From contig CM043943.1 of assembly GCA_014529385.2 (NCBI GenBank), positions 101,175,355 through 101,239,354 of the forward strand: 64,000 nucleotides of DNA. Reading direction: 5' to 3'. Below are positions 14,298 to 27,211 of this stretch, piece by piece. Made by a program: the position numbers and the translations under genes. Position 1 is the stretch's first letter; each line of letters begins with the position of its first letter. The notes below the pieces were generated by a model. That model saw only the letters and a program-made list of their open reading frames with translations, was not told the origin of the DNA and searched no databases. Source of the DNA: Adiantum capillus-veneris. Taxonomy: Eukaryota > Streptophyta > Polypodiopsida > Polypodiales > Pteridaceae.

Positions 14298-15418
14298 AAA
14301 GTGAGCTCTCATGGCCTCCTTATATAGGGAAGGAGGGAAGGATTTAGCAATATTTCTATTTGAGGTGAGTGTCCCACTTTGGTGACTAGGAAAATGGGGT
14401 GCATGTGACTGTGGCTCCCATCTTGTCTCCTCATTAATTTAAAATACCAGAGTCAATAGAGAGAGAAGATGAGAGAATGTGGGTAGGATGTAGAGGATAG
14501 GAGATATTTACAATAGTCTAGCTTTGGCTAGACATAAGCTTATTAGGGAGAGAAGAGAGAGGTAAGAAATTTACAAGAGAGATTGTCAAAGGTGGATAGT
14601 TGTTGATGAGGATGGATCCTCCAAAAATGGTGATAGAATCTCTCTAGACTTGCCAAGACCTCATTAAAAGAGCTTTGTCTCTTGTAATCATGCTTGAAGA
14701 CTTGTAGAACCATAGCCATTCTAGAGGGAAGAAAATTGGAGATGGCCTGTGTCACGATTACACGAGAAAACTGGGGTCCACTACAAAAATCATATCTCCG
14801 TGTTCATAACTCCGAAAATTCTGAAAAAAATTCAGCTAAAAGTTGAGATCACGAGCTACATCTTTCATGTTGAACGCTCCTTCAGATTCGGGGTTCTTCT
14901 TTACTTAAAAAATTCAGCCAAATAATGTATTATTTGTGGCTGTAAAAGTCTTTTGGTGGTCCCCTTTGAGTGGACTTCTCTCTTGCCTTCAAGTGTAAGC
15001 TCCTTCATGTGTATGAAAACATGACCTAGAGTTTTGAAAAGATTGGCAATCATCTAGATGGAGGTATTATTGAAATTTGAAAGTGGGGTTGAGGTTTGAA
15101 AATGAAAACTAGTGAATAAAATATTTGGTAGGGTGGAATAATATATATACATGAAAAATATATTAGAAAATACTAAACTATATAATGTAATTTAGAATAT
15201 ATATATTTAATATTTAAGGTCAAAAGAGATATCAACAAAGAAAGCTTACTTATTTATGCTACATCGTGATTGATTAGCATAAGTTTTATTTATTTAATAA
15301 AGGCTAAAAATTTTATGGAAAAGGGAAGAAAAATCAAAAGTAACTTATATAATAGGAAATATTTTGGTAAAAGGGCAAAGATATATGGGGGGGTTCCCAT
15401 GCATGGAAAAGCTTGCCT
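14298..15418. other. AT-rich stretch without genes
   Basis: No supported gene or repeat recognised. Very AT-rich around 15120-15260. Confidence 0.4.
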
Positions 15419-15463
15419 CAGTGTCTATGAAACCTATATAAATGACGCTCTAATGATCTGTTC

Positions 15464-15510
<47 letters not shown>

Positions 15511-15601
15511 TCTCTCTCCTTCTTTCATATCTTCCTTGTGTATGGTGTTTATGAAGCCTATATTAATGAAACTCTAGTGATCTCTTCCTCTCCCTCTCTC
15601 T
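15419..15601 (+). repeat. Tandem duplication containing (CT)n
   Basis: About 57 bp starting 'gtgtctatgaaacctatat' at 15419 recurs at about 15545 with a few substitutions. Each copy is followed by 'ttcctctccctctctctc'. The first copy carries a (CT)n expansion (15471-15518). Confidence 0.75.
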
Positions 15602-16792
15602 CCTTCTCCCACATTCTCCTTGTGTCACGTGTCGACCCCTTACCATGCATCCTAGCCGCATTCTAAGCTAGGTGGTGCCCCTATTTTGTACCTCCCATGA
15701 TGAGGCCATCATGCATAGTATTGGGGTAGAGGCCAACAAGTCTATTTTGCATTTTTGCCTCTCATTTGGTGCGCCCATGGAGGAGGCCTTTGCAAAGACC
15801 TTCAGTCAACAAAGAGTAGCAATGCATGCCATCAATCATGGATGAGTGGCCACAAAATTTTTCAAATTGGAAGACTGAAGGAGAGGAGACTGTAGAAGCA
15901 CTCAAGGCCTTCATCTAACTACTACTGGCAGGTTGTAGCATCATCAATATCCAAGAGGTAAGCTCCCCATCTTGCATTGCTTGTGATAATCACAAATCAA
16001 GAGCATTAAGAGGGAGGGAATCAAAATGTCATCACTGTTGTCCACCAAAGAATTCTATCAATGAGTGCCGACAGAGGAGGTGAAGAAACAACGGTGAGGT
16101 TTTCTTTTTAAAACTGCATTAGCACTCTCACATCAGCTAGATTTTGTGAAGCACCAAGTGTTTCTCTCCAACGGTCAAAGTTCAAGCCACAAAGCCTAAA
16201 GAATTTTGGTGGAAGCAAGTAGGCGTACGCTCTCTCTAGGCCTAGAGAGCTCAAGTGAAGTACGGCCACCCAAGCATCACCGGTGCATGCAAAATGGAAA
16301 ACCGATTGAGGTAGACTCTTCTCACCCAGTGTGTTCTGAACCCAATATGGAGGGTTATGTGGACTTCAATAAGAGGTAGAGACCTATGGTGAAGGTGTCA
16401 CCTTGTCAACACTTAAGGTATGCAACTCTAGTATTTGAAGCCTTGCCCTAGACCCAACGTGGATAATAACAATAGGCCAGAAGTATTTTCTTTTCGTTTC
16501 TTGCAACACATGCATGTTAACGTGTACATTGATAGAAATATATTCTACCAGCAAAATATTGTTTTCCTATTTGGAGTAAAGATGCTTGATGAGATACTTA
16601 GATCCCCACGTCCCATCATCTTGCCCATTCTTGATTATACCACTCTTTTGAGGTAAGCATATTTATTCCATTCTAGCCGTGCGCTCTTATTAGCTCCTGC
16701 TCAAGTTCTCCACCCATGTATAAACCTTTATGAATCACTAAGCCATTCCAAAAAAATAAAAAATAAAATTGTCTTCTCATTGATTTACTACC
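15602..16792 (+). other. Probable 5' leader of the Gypsy element
   Basis: No gene recognised. It lies directly upstream of gag, so part of it is probably the untranslated leader of the element at 16793-21836. The matching 5' LTR and PBS were not found, so the element is 5'-truncated or rearranged. Confidence 0.4.
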
Positions 16793-17850
16793 ATGGCAAG
16801 TGTCTCTTTTCACACAGTCAGTGGCAAAAAGGGAGAAGACATCAACATCGATTTTTTGGATAACTTAGACATCGCTTGTGTGGTTTCCAATAAGGATGAA
16901 GATGCCTCACAACTACGAATCTTTCCTATATAGATGAAAGTAGAGTCCAAGTCTTGGTACAATGCTTTGCCCAAGCTACCAAGGATGCAGGGGCTTACTA
17001 CGTGCTGCATTCGTGGAAGATTTTGGTGGAGGGACAAGCTCAAAAAAGTTATGGTAGCTGAAAAAGTTAAAGCAAGGAGGTCTACTAGAGTATGCCACTT
17101 ACGAATCCAAGTGAAGATGAATTGCCTCACTGGAGAAAGGTGAAGGAGCACCTAATGTCCTAAAGAAGGACTATTTCATTGCTGGCATGAGGTCGCCGCC
17201 TAAGGAGAATGTAAAGGAGAGATTCCTTGCAACATATGAGTTGGTAGTGGAAGTAGCCTGCCTTAAAGACAAGAAGCTACGCATGCAAGGAAGAGTCAAC
17301 GAGTCTGAGGAATCAACCTCAATCCGATTAACAGCTACTCAAAAAACCTAACCATAAGAGACATCAGAAGAGCAGCAAGACCTGTTAAGCCACATCACCA
17401 CTAAGCTGGAGAATCTATCTGTACATTTGGTACAACAAGGGAATGCACACAACCACAATCAAGAGAAGGAAGAGGAGAACGAAGGCAGAACCAAGAATAC
17501 CACTGCTACAATTGTGGGGAAGATGGTCATGGCATGCATTACTGCCCACATCCAAGGAGGAGAAATTTCAACAAAGGAGCCAGACAAAACCATATTTCAC
17601 CACCATCGAGAGAAAGACCACCACCACCAAGGGCACCACAACAAGCACCATTTGTGAAAATCCTACAACCACCCATTCAACCACATCCATCACCACCACC
17701 ACAACCTCTCATTCCACCCTTACCACCACCACCAGTCGGTAACCAGGCAGTAAGTGTCATTTGTCTTGAAGATAAGGGAAAGGATAAAGTGGAGGAGAAT
17801 ATCAAGGTAATGTCAAAGGGTAAGAACAAGGTTAAAGGATGGGCGTAAAG
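16793..17850 (+). pseudogene. gag: Ty3/Gypsy gag (decayed)
   Basis: A frame opens at ATG 16793 and breaks after about 46 codons. Gag-like capsid sequence continues in other frames. At 17504-17548 the sequence encodes CYNCGEDGHGMHYC, a CCHC zinc knuckle that binds retroelement RNA in the nucleocapsid. It is followed by a proline-rich tail and then a lysine-rich stretch to about 17848. Frame changes are needed to read the whole. Gag packages the element's RNA; this copy cannot do so. The pol region follows on the same strand. Confidence 0.8.
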
Positions 17851-20800
17851 CATGCTAAGCATGGTGAATCTTCCCAAAAGGAAGAAAATATGAAAAATAG
17901 AGGGGAATCTAGCAAAAAGCCATCCAAGTCACGACATAAAATTCACATTGTAGATTTCTCTTTGGATGAATGTTGTTCTAAACCATATGATTTGGTTTGA
18001 GATGTTTCTGTGCAGGGCCCAAAAATCACATGGCCCCCCTAGTTACTCCACCTAGCACCTAGGGTGAGGAGACAATGGAGAATTATGGTTAGCACGAGAT
18101 GACCAAAGCCAAAGATAGTTGTGGCTATCTCTAGGAGGAATCTAGATGATATACTGTCAATGATGGATGCTGACATCAAAGCGCAACACATCTCCAATAT
18201 CTACATCAATGGTGGTCCACAAATATGCATCATGAGTGAAAAAATGATGCACCGTTTTGGTTTAGAGGTGAATAGGCTGGCACCATGCTGAGCCAAAATG
18301 GCAAATAATGTAAAAGTTCAATGTTTTGGTGTTATAAATGCAGTTAGGATAAAGGCGTTCAATGTTTTGGTGTTATAAATGCAGTTAGGATAAAGGCGTT
18401 CAACATCGAGGTAGATGTGGACATCTTTGTCATGCCACACAAAGAGGAGGGCTATCTATCATTCTAGGGAGGCCTTGGCTTATGGCTATGAGAGATAAGT
18501 AGTACTAGGACATTGGCATAATCCAGATGAAGGATTCCAAAGGAAATCCAATACTTTATGACATGAGGACAGGTCGGCAACGCGACATCGATCTAGAAAC
18601 CTCTATGGATGAGTTTTCTAGTAGGTGACTCTTCAACCACTTCAGAGGAGGAGTCAATAGTGACTAAAGAAAGCGATATTAACATTGAGGTGATGGGGGT
18701 CATTCTCAAGGACCCTAAGAGGATGGAACAACTTGATGTATCATCATCAAACCAAGGGGAGACACCAAGTATATAACCTCTGGGAGAAGCAAGTAAGCTA
18801 CATCGAATGCTCTCTAGTGAGTTTTGTGGGAAGGAGCGTGAAGATTATATTTTGATTCTAAGTAATTTTACCATGAACATGATAAAATCACTAGCATCAT
18901 AATATTTCAGCATCACATTAAGCTCAAGGAGGGAAGTAAACCTATAGTGCAAAAGCTCAAGCGGCTAGGAGTAATTCAACAGGAGGCCTTGCTCTCAAAG
19001 AGGTAAGAAAATTTCTAGAAGCAGGTTTCATCTATCTTGTTGAAGAATCGAAGTGGGTTTCTCTAGTAATAGTCACACCAAATAAGAATGATAAGTGGAG
19101 GGCTTGTGTTGATTACAAGCCCCTTAATGTAGCCACAAAGAGGGACCATTTTCCTCTTCCTTTCCAATGAAATTCTCAATGAGGTAGCGAGACATGAGTG
19201 CTACATGGTATGTGATGGCTACTCAGGCACTACCAAATTAGCATCACTGAAGACGATAAAAATAAGACAACCTTCATCACACCATGGGGATGTTTTTATT
19301 ACAGAGTTATGCCTTTTGGTCTCACCAATGCTCCATCCACTTTTCAGCACTATGTGACATTTGTTTTTTAGCTTGGCTTTGATTCTCCCATCAATACAAA
19401 GAAGTTGGTCTCTTTTCTTCAAAATGTGAGATATTTGAGTAGGTTTGTTCACCTACTCTCTCAAGTGGTTCTTTTTTTACAACAAGTTACTCATAAAGAG
19501 ATCTTCACTTGGAGTGAAGAAAATGAACAATAGTTCAATGAGGTAAAACAAATTCTAGCCTCACTTCTGACCATTGCACCTCCAAAGTAGGACGAGCCAG
19601 ATTATATAAACCCTAGTGTGGCCAATGACACACTTGGGGTGGTATTGATGCAAAAGGATCCTCAAACTTCTTTCATGCGTCCTATCTACTTCTCTAGTCA
19701 CATGATGACTCCATCTGAAAAGGGATGCACAGCAGTGGAGAACATGGTGCTTGCATTAATGTTTGCTACCACCAAATTTCACTCTTATTTATTGTCTAGA
19801 CCATTCATAATCTTAACAATGGAAGAAGTATTTCCTTATGTATAGTAAAACATGGATGTTTCTTCTAGGATTTCCAAATGGCTCACAAGGTTGCAAGAGT
19901 TTGACTACACAATGCAAGTGGAGAGTTCCACCACATGAGCCAGTCTAGGAGGCATTCTCACTCATGCCACTATGAAAAGAAGTTGAAGAGCAAGACAAGC
20001 TAAGTGACAAAGAAATAACACCTGTGTTGGAAGTCCCTAAGTTGGAAAGGGCTCACTCTCTTTTCTTTAATGGAGCTTATAAGAGGACAGTGGATAAAGC
20101 TACAGTGGGCATTGTCATCTTCAACAAACAAAGGGAAAAGGTATTCTCCATTGGGCATCTCTGGGATTCCCACTCCAACAATGAGGTAGAATATGCAGCT
20201 TTAACTCTTGGGTTAGAGTGGTGTGTGACACAAGGTATTCAATGCTTAAGTGTATTTGGTGATGCCATGCTTTTAATAAAAAAAATACAAGGAACTTGGG
20301 CTTGTAAAAATCATAAATTTCTAGGCCACTCGCACCAAGCTAGAAAAGTTTTTGGGAAGTTTCAAGTTGTAAAATTACATCATGTCCCTCGAGCAGAAAA
20401 CCAAGAAGCAGATGCTCTAGCTGGAGAGAAGCTACAAAATGTTCTAGTGGTCGGTGCTATCGAGTTGAAGCTGCCTCTCTTCAAGGTAGTGATTCTATGC
20501 CTGACATCAAGAGTTTTTTGGACATAGGAGAGTGTCCTAAATATCTTACTAAGAGCCAAAAGTAGTGTCTTGTGTGCAAGGCAACAAAATACCGTTTTAT
20601 CAATGATGACCTCTACTGCAAGGGTAAGGATCAAATTCTTAGGTGTGTACCTCTCTCTAGAGAGATCACAAAAATAATTTCAAGTGGCCATGATGGTGTT
20701 TGTGGAGGGAACTTTGCACTTGACGTCACCAGTAGAAAGGCTCTACAAGTTGGGTTTGTGTGACCTAGTTTACAAAGAGATGTGCATCATTGGTGAAAAT

Positions 20801-21303
20801 CATGTAAAGAGTGTCTAAAGGATAGTGATAGGAGGATCACATATGAGCCACATGCTCCTATTATCTCTTATGGACCATTGGAGAAATGGAAATTGATGCC
20901 ATTGGGCCTTTGATAAGGAGCCAATCAAGTAAATTGTATATCATTATGGGTGTGGACTACATGATTAGATCAACTGAAGCAGTTGCTACCACCTGAATGA
21001 AGTGGCTAAGCTTTTGTTTGGAAAATATTTTTTGCAGTTTTGGCACTCCTCTTGAAATAATGTCTGATGGGGGACCAACAGTTTCTACCACCCAAATTTG
21101 GTAAGGAGGTGGCTAAGTTTGTATTTGAAAACATTTGTTGCCATTTTGGCACTCCTCTTGAAATAATTTATAACAAGGGACGAGGTTTTAGAGGAGACCT
21201 AGTAGGAGAGCTGATGGAGAAGCTGGGTATCTCACGACAACACCCAAATCCCTACTACCCACAATGCAATGGTTTGGTGGAAATAGCACTTGAGGATAAA
21301 TAG
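17851..21303 (+). pseudogene. pol: Ty3/Gypsy pol with two RNase H domains (decayed)
   Basis: Order of domains: protease remnant (about 18170-18490, IMSEKMMHRFGLEV and LGRPW-like blocks, active-site Asp apparently lost); reverse transcriptase (about 18940-19400, KWRACVDYKPLN, TTFITPWGCF, MPFGLTNAP); retroviral RNase H (about 19600-19960); a second RNase HI-type domain (20024-20480, with GIVIFN, NNEVEYAAL and ENQEADALA blocks); integrase zinc-binding (about 20690-20830) and catalytic core with NPYYPQCNGLVE near the end. The second RNase H is typical of the Tat/Ogre-like Gypsy lineage. Stops, frameshifts, a 41-bp tandem duplication and a duplicated integrase segment (about 21000-21068 and 21104-21175) inactivate it. 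Confidence 0.85.
18316..18397 (+). repeat. 41-bp perfect tandem duplication inside pol
   Basis: Two identical 41-bp units (18316-18356 and 18357-18397), starting 'gttcaatgttttggtg'. Because 41 is not a multiple of three, the duplication shifts the protease reading frame. Confidence 0.95.
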
Positions 21304-21713
21304 CCATAGGATGTTGTACCATGTCCCAAAAGTTTAATTTCTAATCTTGAGATTAAATAAAGTTTTGGGGACTCACTCTATAGGATCAACATGATCACAA
21401 ACCTTTAATATTGTTGTCCACGAAAGCCAAAATTTTAAACTAATGAGCCAAATAGGAGGATACACCAGTAGTTGGATATACCTAATCATCTCCAAATCTC
21501 TCACAAAGTCTTCTCTTCCTACCTCATGTGTGTGTGGAGGGAATCCCTGGAAACCTTTATGTCACTCTTCCTAGGCCTCTATCCCCAATTTGCAAACCTC
21601 TCATCCCGATCGGATGATATCTACTTACCATCCTATACTTTCATCACGACAATAAAACGACAACAAAGACAACATTGACATCGACAACTAGGTCATGTCA
21701 GGGACGGCATGAT

Positions 21714-21836
21714 CGAGGAGGGGGGGAGTGTTGACAGCTAGTTCAACAACATGACATAACACAACAAAGCCTTATTCTTTGAGAGTTATGGAATGTTGTG
21801 GATTATGGTCATAAACATCATTTGGTAAAAGTAGGG
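21714..21836 (+). mobile_element. Polypurine tract and truncated 3' LTR (L1 copy b)
   Basis: The purine run 'cgaggagggggggag' primes plus-strand synthesis in retroelements. The LTR starts at about 21729 with 'tgttgacagctag', matching LTR copies at 3693 and 34250. Only about 108 bp of LTR remain before repeat R2 begins. Confidence 0.85.
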
Positions 21837-21844
21837 ATTCCAGT

Positions 21845-22775
21845 TGATTTTCGTTCGATCTGCTCTTCGTCATTGAGGATTTATTTGTTCCTACATCAAC
21901 GTGATCAAAGCTGCATTTTCCATTGTTAGCTTTTGTGTGCCGTGCAATTCATTGTACTGCTTCTACTTTTGATACATGACTTAATTTTAGTGCAACAAAC
22001 CCCAGCTATTTCCCCACGTTAGTAACTTGCTTTAAAAGGGCTTTATCTGACATCATTTGTGATAGATGACCATCTATGAATTATCATCGTTCATTTGTTC
22101 CCAAAATTCATATACATGATGTACAAGGTATGTAGATGGTATATAGATGGCTATCATTGCTTCAATTTTGAAAAAATTGCAGCTTTGGCTAGCTAGGGTT
22201 TTAAAAAAATATATCATAAACCCTTAGCTTGTACTCTCGATGCATAGCCTCCTGAAAAAGTTTTGCTTGATTTGGGCTTGTATTTGGCATACAAGCTAAC
22301 TTTTTGGATTTTAGTCTCAAGAATGACCGATGGGCATCTCTGGAACCTTCTGTTCTTGTCAGTCCCGTTAGTCCCTTTTGCTTGTTAGGCTTCATTAAGT
22401 CACATACAAGATAGAAGATTTACAGTATAAAGATCAACTTCCTGTATACGGCCTTGTAGTCGCATGAAGTGACTGATAGGCAACTTTACACTTGACGGGT
22501 TCTTTCATTTAGTCGCATCTCCAACTTCCTTTGTCCTTGTAGTCCATCCCGGATTTTTATGACCATTCTCAATCATTTTTTACCTCATAATGTTGTCGAA
22601 GGTTGATCAACATTCTTTCTGACCTCTAACTTCTAGCCTTGTGCATATGGCTTCTAAGACATGATTTGTAAAGTGTCTTCATTTTCTTGAACTTCCTTTG
22701 CTTTGTACTGCTCGACATCTCTTTAGTCTTTTCTTCATCTGGATTATGGATTTTTTTTTGTTTTTCTCAAGAAAA
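21845..22775 (-). repeat. Dispersed repeat R2, copy 2 (inserted in an LTR)
   Basis: Reverse-complement match of 2338-3330. It starts exactly where the LTR of the preceding Gypsy element stops, which makes it a younger insertion. No gene recognised. Confidence 0.7.
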
Positions 22776-23219
22776 TCGCAAAAAACGACTAAATAAAACA
22801 AAAAATCAACTCAACTCTAAAAGCAAAATCATTCCAATAGAATTTGAAATGTTATGTACATTGTACAATGGCCTTCGGGGCTCATATATGGCTTTTGTCC
22901 CCGTACTCCTCTTGTAACTCTACTACGAGGGAATATTCTTTGGATTTTGCGAAAAAAATCATCACAATCAAACGCAAAAACTCAATATAACTCACAAAAC
23001 ATTGCCCTCAAATATTTATATATTAGGTCTGCATTTAGAATTCTTCCCCCCCTCCTATTTGGAGTCCTCCTCGATGACAAGGTATCACCAAGGGTATGTG
23101 TTGTGCTTGGGCAATCAAAATTTTTGCCTATGTAGGCCTTGTAAGGTATCCCTACTATGCATACACAGTCAATGCATGGAAACTATTTATGTTGTGCAAG
23201 ATGTGGGTATAAGAAATTT
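22776..23219. other. Stretch without recognisable genes
   Basis: No supported feature. AT-rich, with only short frames. Confidence 0.4.
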
Positions 23220-23985
23220 TCTTATTGGTATTTGATGGCGAGGCTTCCTATTTGAAGCAATGTGATTCTCATTAAAGCTCCTGTGCCGTTTGCTTGATGG
23301 AAGGTTGTAGAGCTTTTTTGAAGGCTTACTTATTTGTTTGATGATTCTTTGGAATCTAGTTAGCCTTATTGTTGGTTGTTGTATTTAGCAATGTTCCTCA
23401 GAGTGGGTTTTGGCTTGAACGGAGTGAAGTGCTCTCTTCTAACTATACTGTATCTGTAGGAGGAATTGAAATAATTCAAGCGATGGTGCAGTAACATTAG
23501 TGTTTTTGGTATCCTTTGGGACCCACTTCTTCGTGATTTTTGGGTGATAGTCCGAAGAGAAATTTAGCCTTGTCCCTCAATTCTTAAAGAGACCCTTCCA
23601 AAAATTACTGGTCATTCTAGGATCTCTAACACTATGGACATTGGCAAGCCATGGTACTTGAAGACTTGTGAAATGAAGAGGGTTTCCATTTGATGGGATT
23701 TGATAGTCTTTTTGACAGGTATAAAATGATCTTGTTTACTGAACCTGTCTATTATCGTCCATATTCCCGTATTCCTATGGATAGACTTAGGCAATCCAAA
23801 GATAAATCCATGGATATGCTCTCCATGGTGAATTAGGGATTGGCAAAGGTTGAAGCAATCCACGTTGCTTCCCTCTATCAAACTTTGTGTTTCAGCATAC
23901 CACACATTTAGAAACATACTCTTGTATGTTTGCTTTCATGGTAGGCCAATAGAAATATGTTTCAATCCCTTTTAGGGTAGACTGA
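23220..23985 (-). pseudogene. Ty3/Gypsy integrase fragment
   Basis: On the minus strand from about 23985 the sequence reads a zinc-binding region (ETYFYWPTMKANIQEYVSKC) and then the catalytic core start, with GFIFGLPKSI, GIWTIIDRFSKQDHFIPV and FISQVFKYHGLP (23612-23917). Catalytic core residues beyond this are broken by stops. Its family differs from the Gypsy element at 16.8-21.8 kb. It directly abuts Copia sequence, so one has inserted into or recombined with the other. Confidence 0.8.
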
Positions 23986-24029
23986 GTCTTTGGTTGCTTC
24001 GTTAGTGATTCTCATTTGGGAACCCATAC

Positions 24030-26175
24030 TTGTCCCTACTTCCTTTGTGTTTGAAGAGACTTCTTTGGGATCCACCTTGTCTTTGTGTGATTCTTCAGCG
24101 GTATTTCCTTCCCCGTCCTCTTCATGAGGGTTGTGAACTTGAGGGTTTTGAGCGTCAAAAAGCTATTGAGCCCACTTTGGTAGTGGCTTTTCCTGTGATG
24201 CTGCAACATGCTGGTTAGATTTATTTGAGTCATCATTAGACAACTCTTCCTCTTGATTTTTTACCTGACTTTGGTCTAGCACATGGTGAGTTATTTCTTC
24301 ATTTGATGAGAAAGTGGATGAACCTGGTTTCTCCACCGTATGTGGCCCTTCTTCAAATACCACATCCCGACTAGTGAGTATTTTCTTTGCCTCTAGAAAT
24401 AGAGTCTATAAGCCTTAGAATCTTCATTGTATCCGAGAAATACTCACTTCTTGCTTTTGGCTTCTAACTTTGTTCTTTGTGAATCAGGAATATGTGCATA
24501 ACAAAAACACCCAAATGTTTTGAAATGCAAGACTGAAGGTTTCTTACCAAAATAGGCTTCTTGAGGTGTTTTCTCTTTCAAAGCCTTTGTGTAGCTTTGA
24601 TTGAGAATGTACACTGCTATACTTACTGCTTCGGCCGAGATCTATGTGTACCAACTCTAGAGGAGACTGAGCTCGATTACTACTCTCTTATGAAAATGTC
24701 TTTCTTTGTTGTTTGCCCATCATGCAAGCCTCAAAAAATTCATTCAAATCTGAGATTTGAGGCATGTGTGCCACCATCCCAAATTTTTGCATCTCTTTTA
24801 GCACAGCAACGCTTAAGTGGCCAAATCTCTCATGCCATTATTGAGTTGTATCTTTTTCTGTAGTGATCGTCATAAGTGCAAAAAATTCATAGAGGTTGTT
24901 GTACCTTAAGCCCTTTCCCACTGTGCTGCCTTTAGAATCCAATATTTTTGCTCCATTCTTCTTGAAACAGACTTCAAGATCACGATTAGTGATTGCAACA
25001 ATGGACAACAAATTCTTCTTGATTTGAGGCACGTACAACACATTAGAGAGCTCTTTAGTTTCACCTAGCTGCTAAAAAAGAAATTGTCCCAGACCCTTCA
25101 GCTAGACATTTTGCATTACTCTCAAAAATTACACTTATGGGTTCCTATAGAGGCTTCCATGAACTATATCAGTCTTTCTTACTAGTCATATGTCAGGATG
25201 CACCACTATCTAGAATCCAAGAACCATCAACAAGCACAAACTGAGCATACCTCTTCTATGACGGCCCATAGTTCAAGGTCTATTTTAGCATTGTTGGCGC
25301 ATTCTCTTTCCTTCCAAAAAGCTTTCAAGGTGCCGTTATTCTCGTGTGCTTTCTTGTTTCTGCAGTCTTTAATAGCATGACCCTTCTTGTCACAGTAAAA
25401 ACAGCTACCTAAAAATTTCCTCTTCTTGGGCTTCTTCTTAGAATCATTTGACGTCATCCCCTTGCCTTTTGCATTGGCTATGAAGGTAGCATCACCTCCA
25501 CCATCCCTGGTTCTGAGTCATAGCTCCTCTTCAAGCAACATTGCATGCAGTTCTTCAAACATAAGACGGGTTGGACAAACCTGAGTGGTGAGTGTCGTAA
25601 TGAGACCATCATATCTCACCAGAAGTATGCGAATGCAGCACCGAGCTAAATATTCTAGAGAGATAGCCACACCAACGGAAACTAATTGATCTTGGAGGTC
25701 CTTAATTTTCTTGATAAAGGCCTCCACTTTCTCTCCATCAACAAGTTTCTCAGCAGCAAGCTGATTTTCCAGATTTTGAATTCTGGTGTGATTGTGCACC
25801 TCATATTGGCGAGCCAATATGATCCAAGCTTCATGTGCTTTAGTGGTATGATGAATCAAAGTGAGGACAAAATCACTTACACACATGACAATGGTGCATA
25901 ATGCATCTGCATTCCTTCTTTTCCAGGAACGTAGAAGAGTGGCATCCAAGGGAATTACAACGCTTGGATTTTCCGGATCATTTGTTGCAGTGGGCTTCGA
26001 GTCTGCAACATTTTGGCCCCCACACCTTATCGAGCAATTCATATGAATCCATAATTGCAAAAATTTTGAATAACCACAATGTGTAGTTGGTGCCGTCAAG
26101 CTTTCCTTCGGTGAATGCTGGTGGAAGAATGAGAAGCGGAGTAGCACCACAAATAGCACTTGAAGCTACCGACAT
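24030..26175 (-). pseudogene. Ty1/Copia gag-integrase remnant
   Basis: Reading from 26175 downwards: a gag start with FTEGKLDGTNYTLW, a UBN2-type gag body (about 26100-25520), a CCHC zinc knuckle CFYCDKKGHAIKDC (about 25430-25350), a gag-pre-integrase block YVPQIKKNLLSI (25041-24840) and integrase C-terminal sequence with QEAYFGKKPSVLHFKTFGCF (about 24570-24480). No reverse transcriptase follows, since the Gypsy integrase fragment takes over at about 24000. Several frame changes show that it is dead. A minus-strand PBS lies just upstream, at 26235-26247. Confidence 0.85.
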
Positions 26176-26234
26176 AATTGATTTTACAAACTAATACAAG
26201 TACTTCTCGTACTTTCTTAGCTACAAGCACCTAG

Positions 26235-26247
26235 TGCTCTGATGCCA
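26235..26247 (-). promoter_or_regulatory. Copia primer-binding site
   Basis: On the minus strand the sequence reads TGGCATCAGAGCA, one base off the usual Copia PBS complementary to initiator methionine tRNA (TGGTATCAGAGC). It lies 60 bp upstream of the gag start, immediately after the expected LTR end '...cttaca'. Confidence 0.8.
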
Positions 26248-26870
26248 TGTAAGAAATGCGAAATACAATAAGGATCTAGTAGTAGGGAGAGTAGAGAGAG
26301 ATACGATGAAAAGTAGATTAGTGGCAAATCAAAAACTTTAGATTAGCACACTATTACAAAGTGATGGAATCATCCACCCATGCACTCTCAAGGTAGATCT
26401 TAGATGGAGATTTAGACAACTAGAGCAAGTAGGAATACAAGGGACTAACAATCCTTACATCAAGATGTGTTGTGTGCATCAAGTGTGCACACCATTCTAC
26501 CAAATTACTCACAAGAAGGCCTCCTTATATAGTTGTAAGGGAGCCTCTAAACGCCCATGTTCAGTCGCCCTTAGATAGCCAAGTCCAAGTAGGAATCTCC
26601 CATGCGCCCATGTGTAGCCACTTTTGGGTTGACAAGTCCTCCTAGAAATTGGCCATCGGCCAAGGAAATCTAGCCACCGACAAAAGAACACTGGCCGTCG
26701 ACCATCGGCCAAAGACCACCGACCACTGGACACCGGCCACCGGACGGCCATTTTTTTATTGTCTTTCGGCCAAGATATTCCGATGAAAAGGAATATTCCG
26801 GAGAGGGGCCCAAAGTTTCCCCTGAATTTTCTCCGTACCATCCATGATCACAAATAGAGATCTCATCAGT
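26248..26870 (-). mobile_element. Probable Copia 5' LTR
   Basis: The sequence abuts the PBS and begins 'tgtaagaaatgcg' on the plus strand, giving a terminal CA on the minus strand. The outer limit is not certain because no partner LTR is in the window. It includes an unusual GC-rich block of repeated 'ggccaccgg/catcggcca' words at 26650-26755. Confidence 0.5.
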
Positions 26871-27211
26871 GTGCAAAGCTGGATTCCACCAAATATATGT
26901 GCACCATTAGCTTCTCCTCATATGGGGGCCTTACAAACTGTGCAACATATATTGTGGTGGCCAAAACTAAGAGAGGTGGGCATTGCAAGTATACCAACAT
27001 TTCCTAAATTTTCTTGCATTCTTCGACTTTTTTTCAGATCGTAGTGGATCTTGTGATTTTTCATCAAAGTCTATGTTTTCTTGATCCATACCTCAATCTG
27101 GCTCTTTGGTATCTAGATTTGTCGAGCTTTTTGGTTCTAACTTGTTGTTCTTTTCTTTTGGCCGTCCTTGGTTGTTACTGAAGTTGCTAGTGATGGTGGT
27201 GACCTGAGTTT
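26871..27211. other. Stretch without recognisable genes
   Basis: No supported gene. It lies between the Copia LTR and the Gypsy internal region. Confidence 0.35.

Noticed and set aside
14124-14312. Frame with a poly-glycine stretch
   Set aside because: It comes from the poly-C/(GT)n tract.
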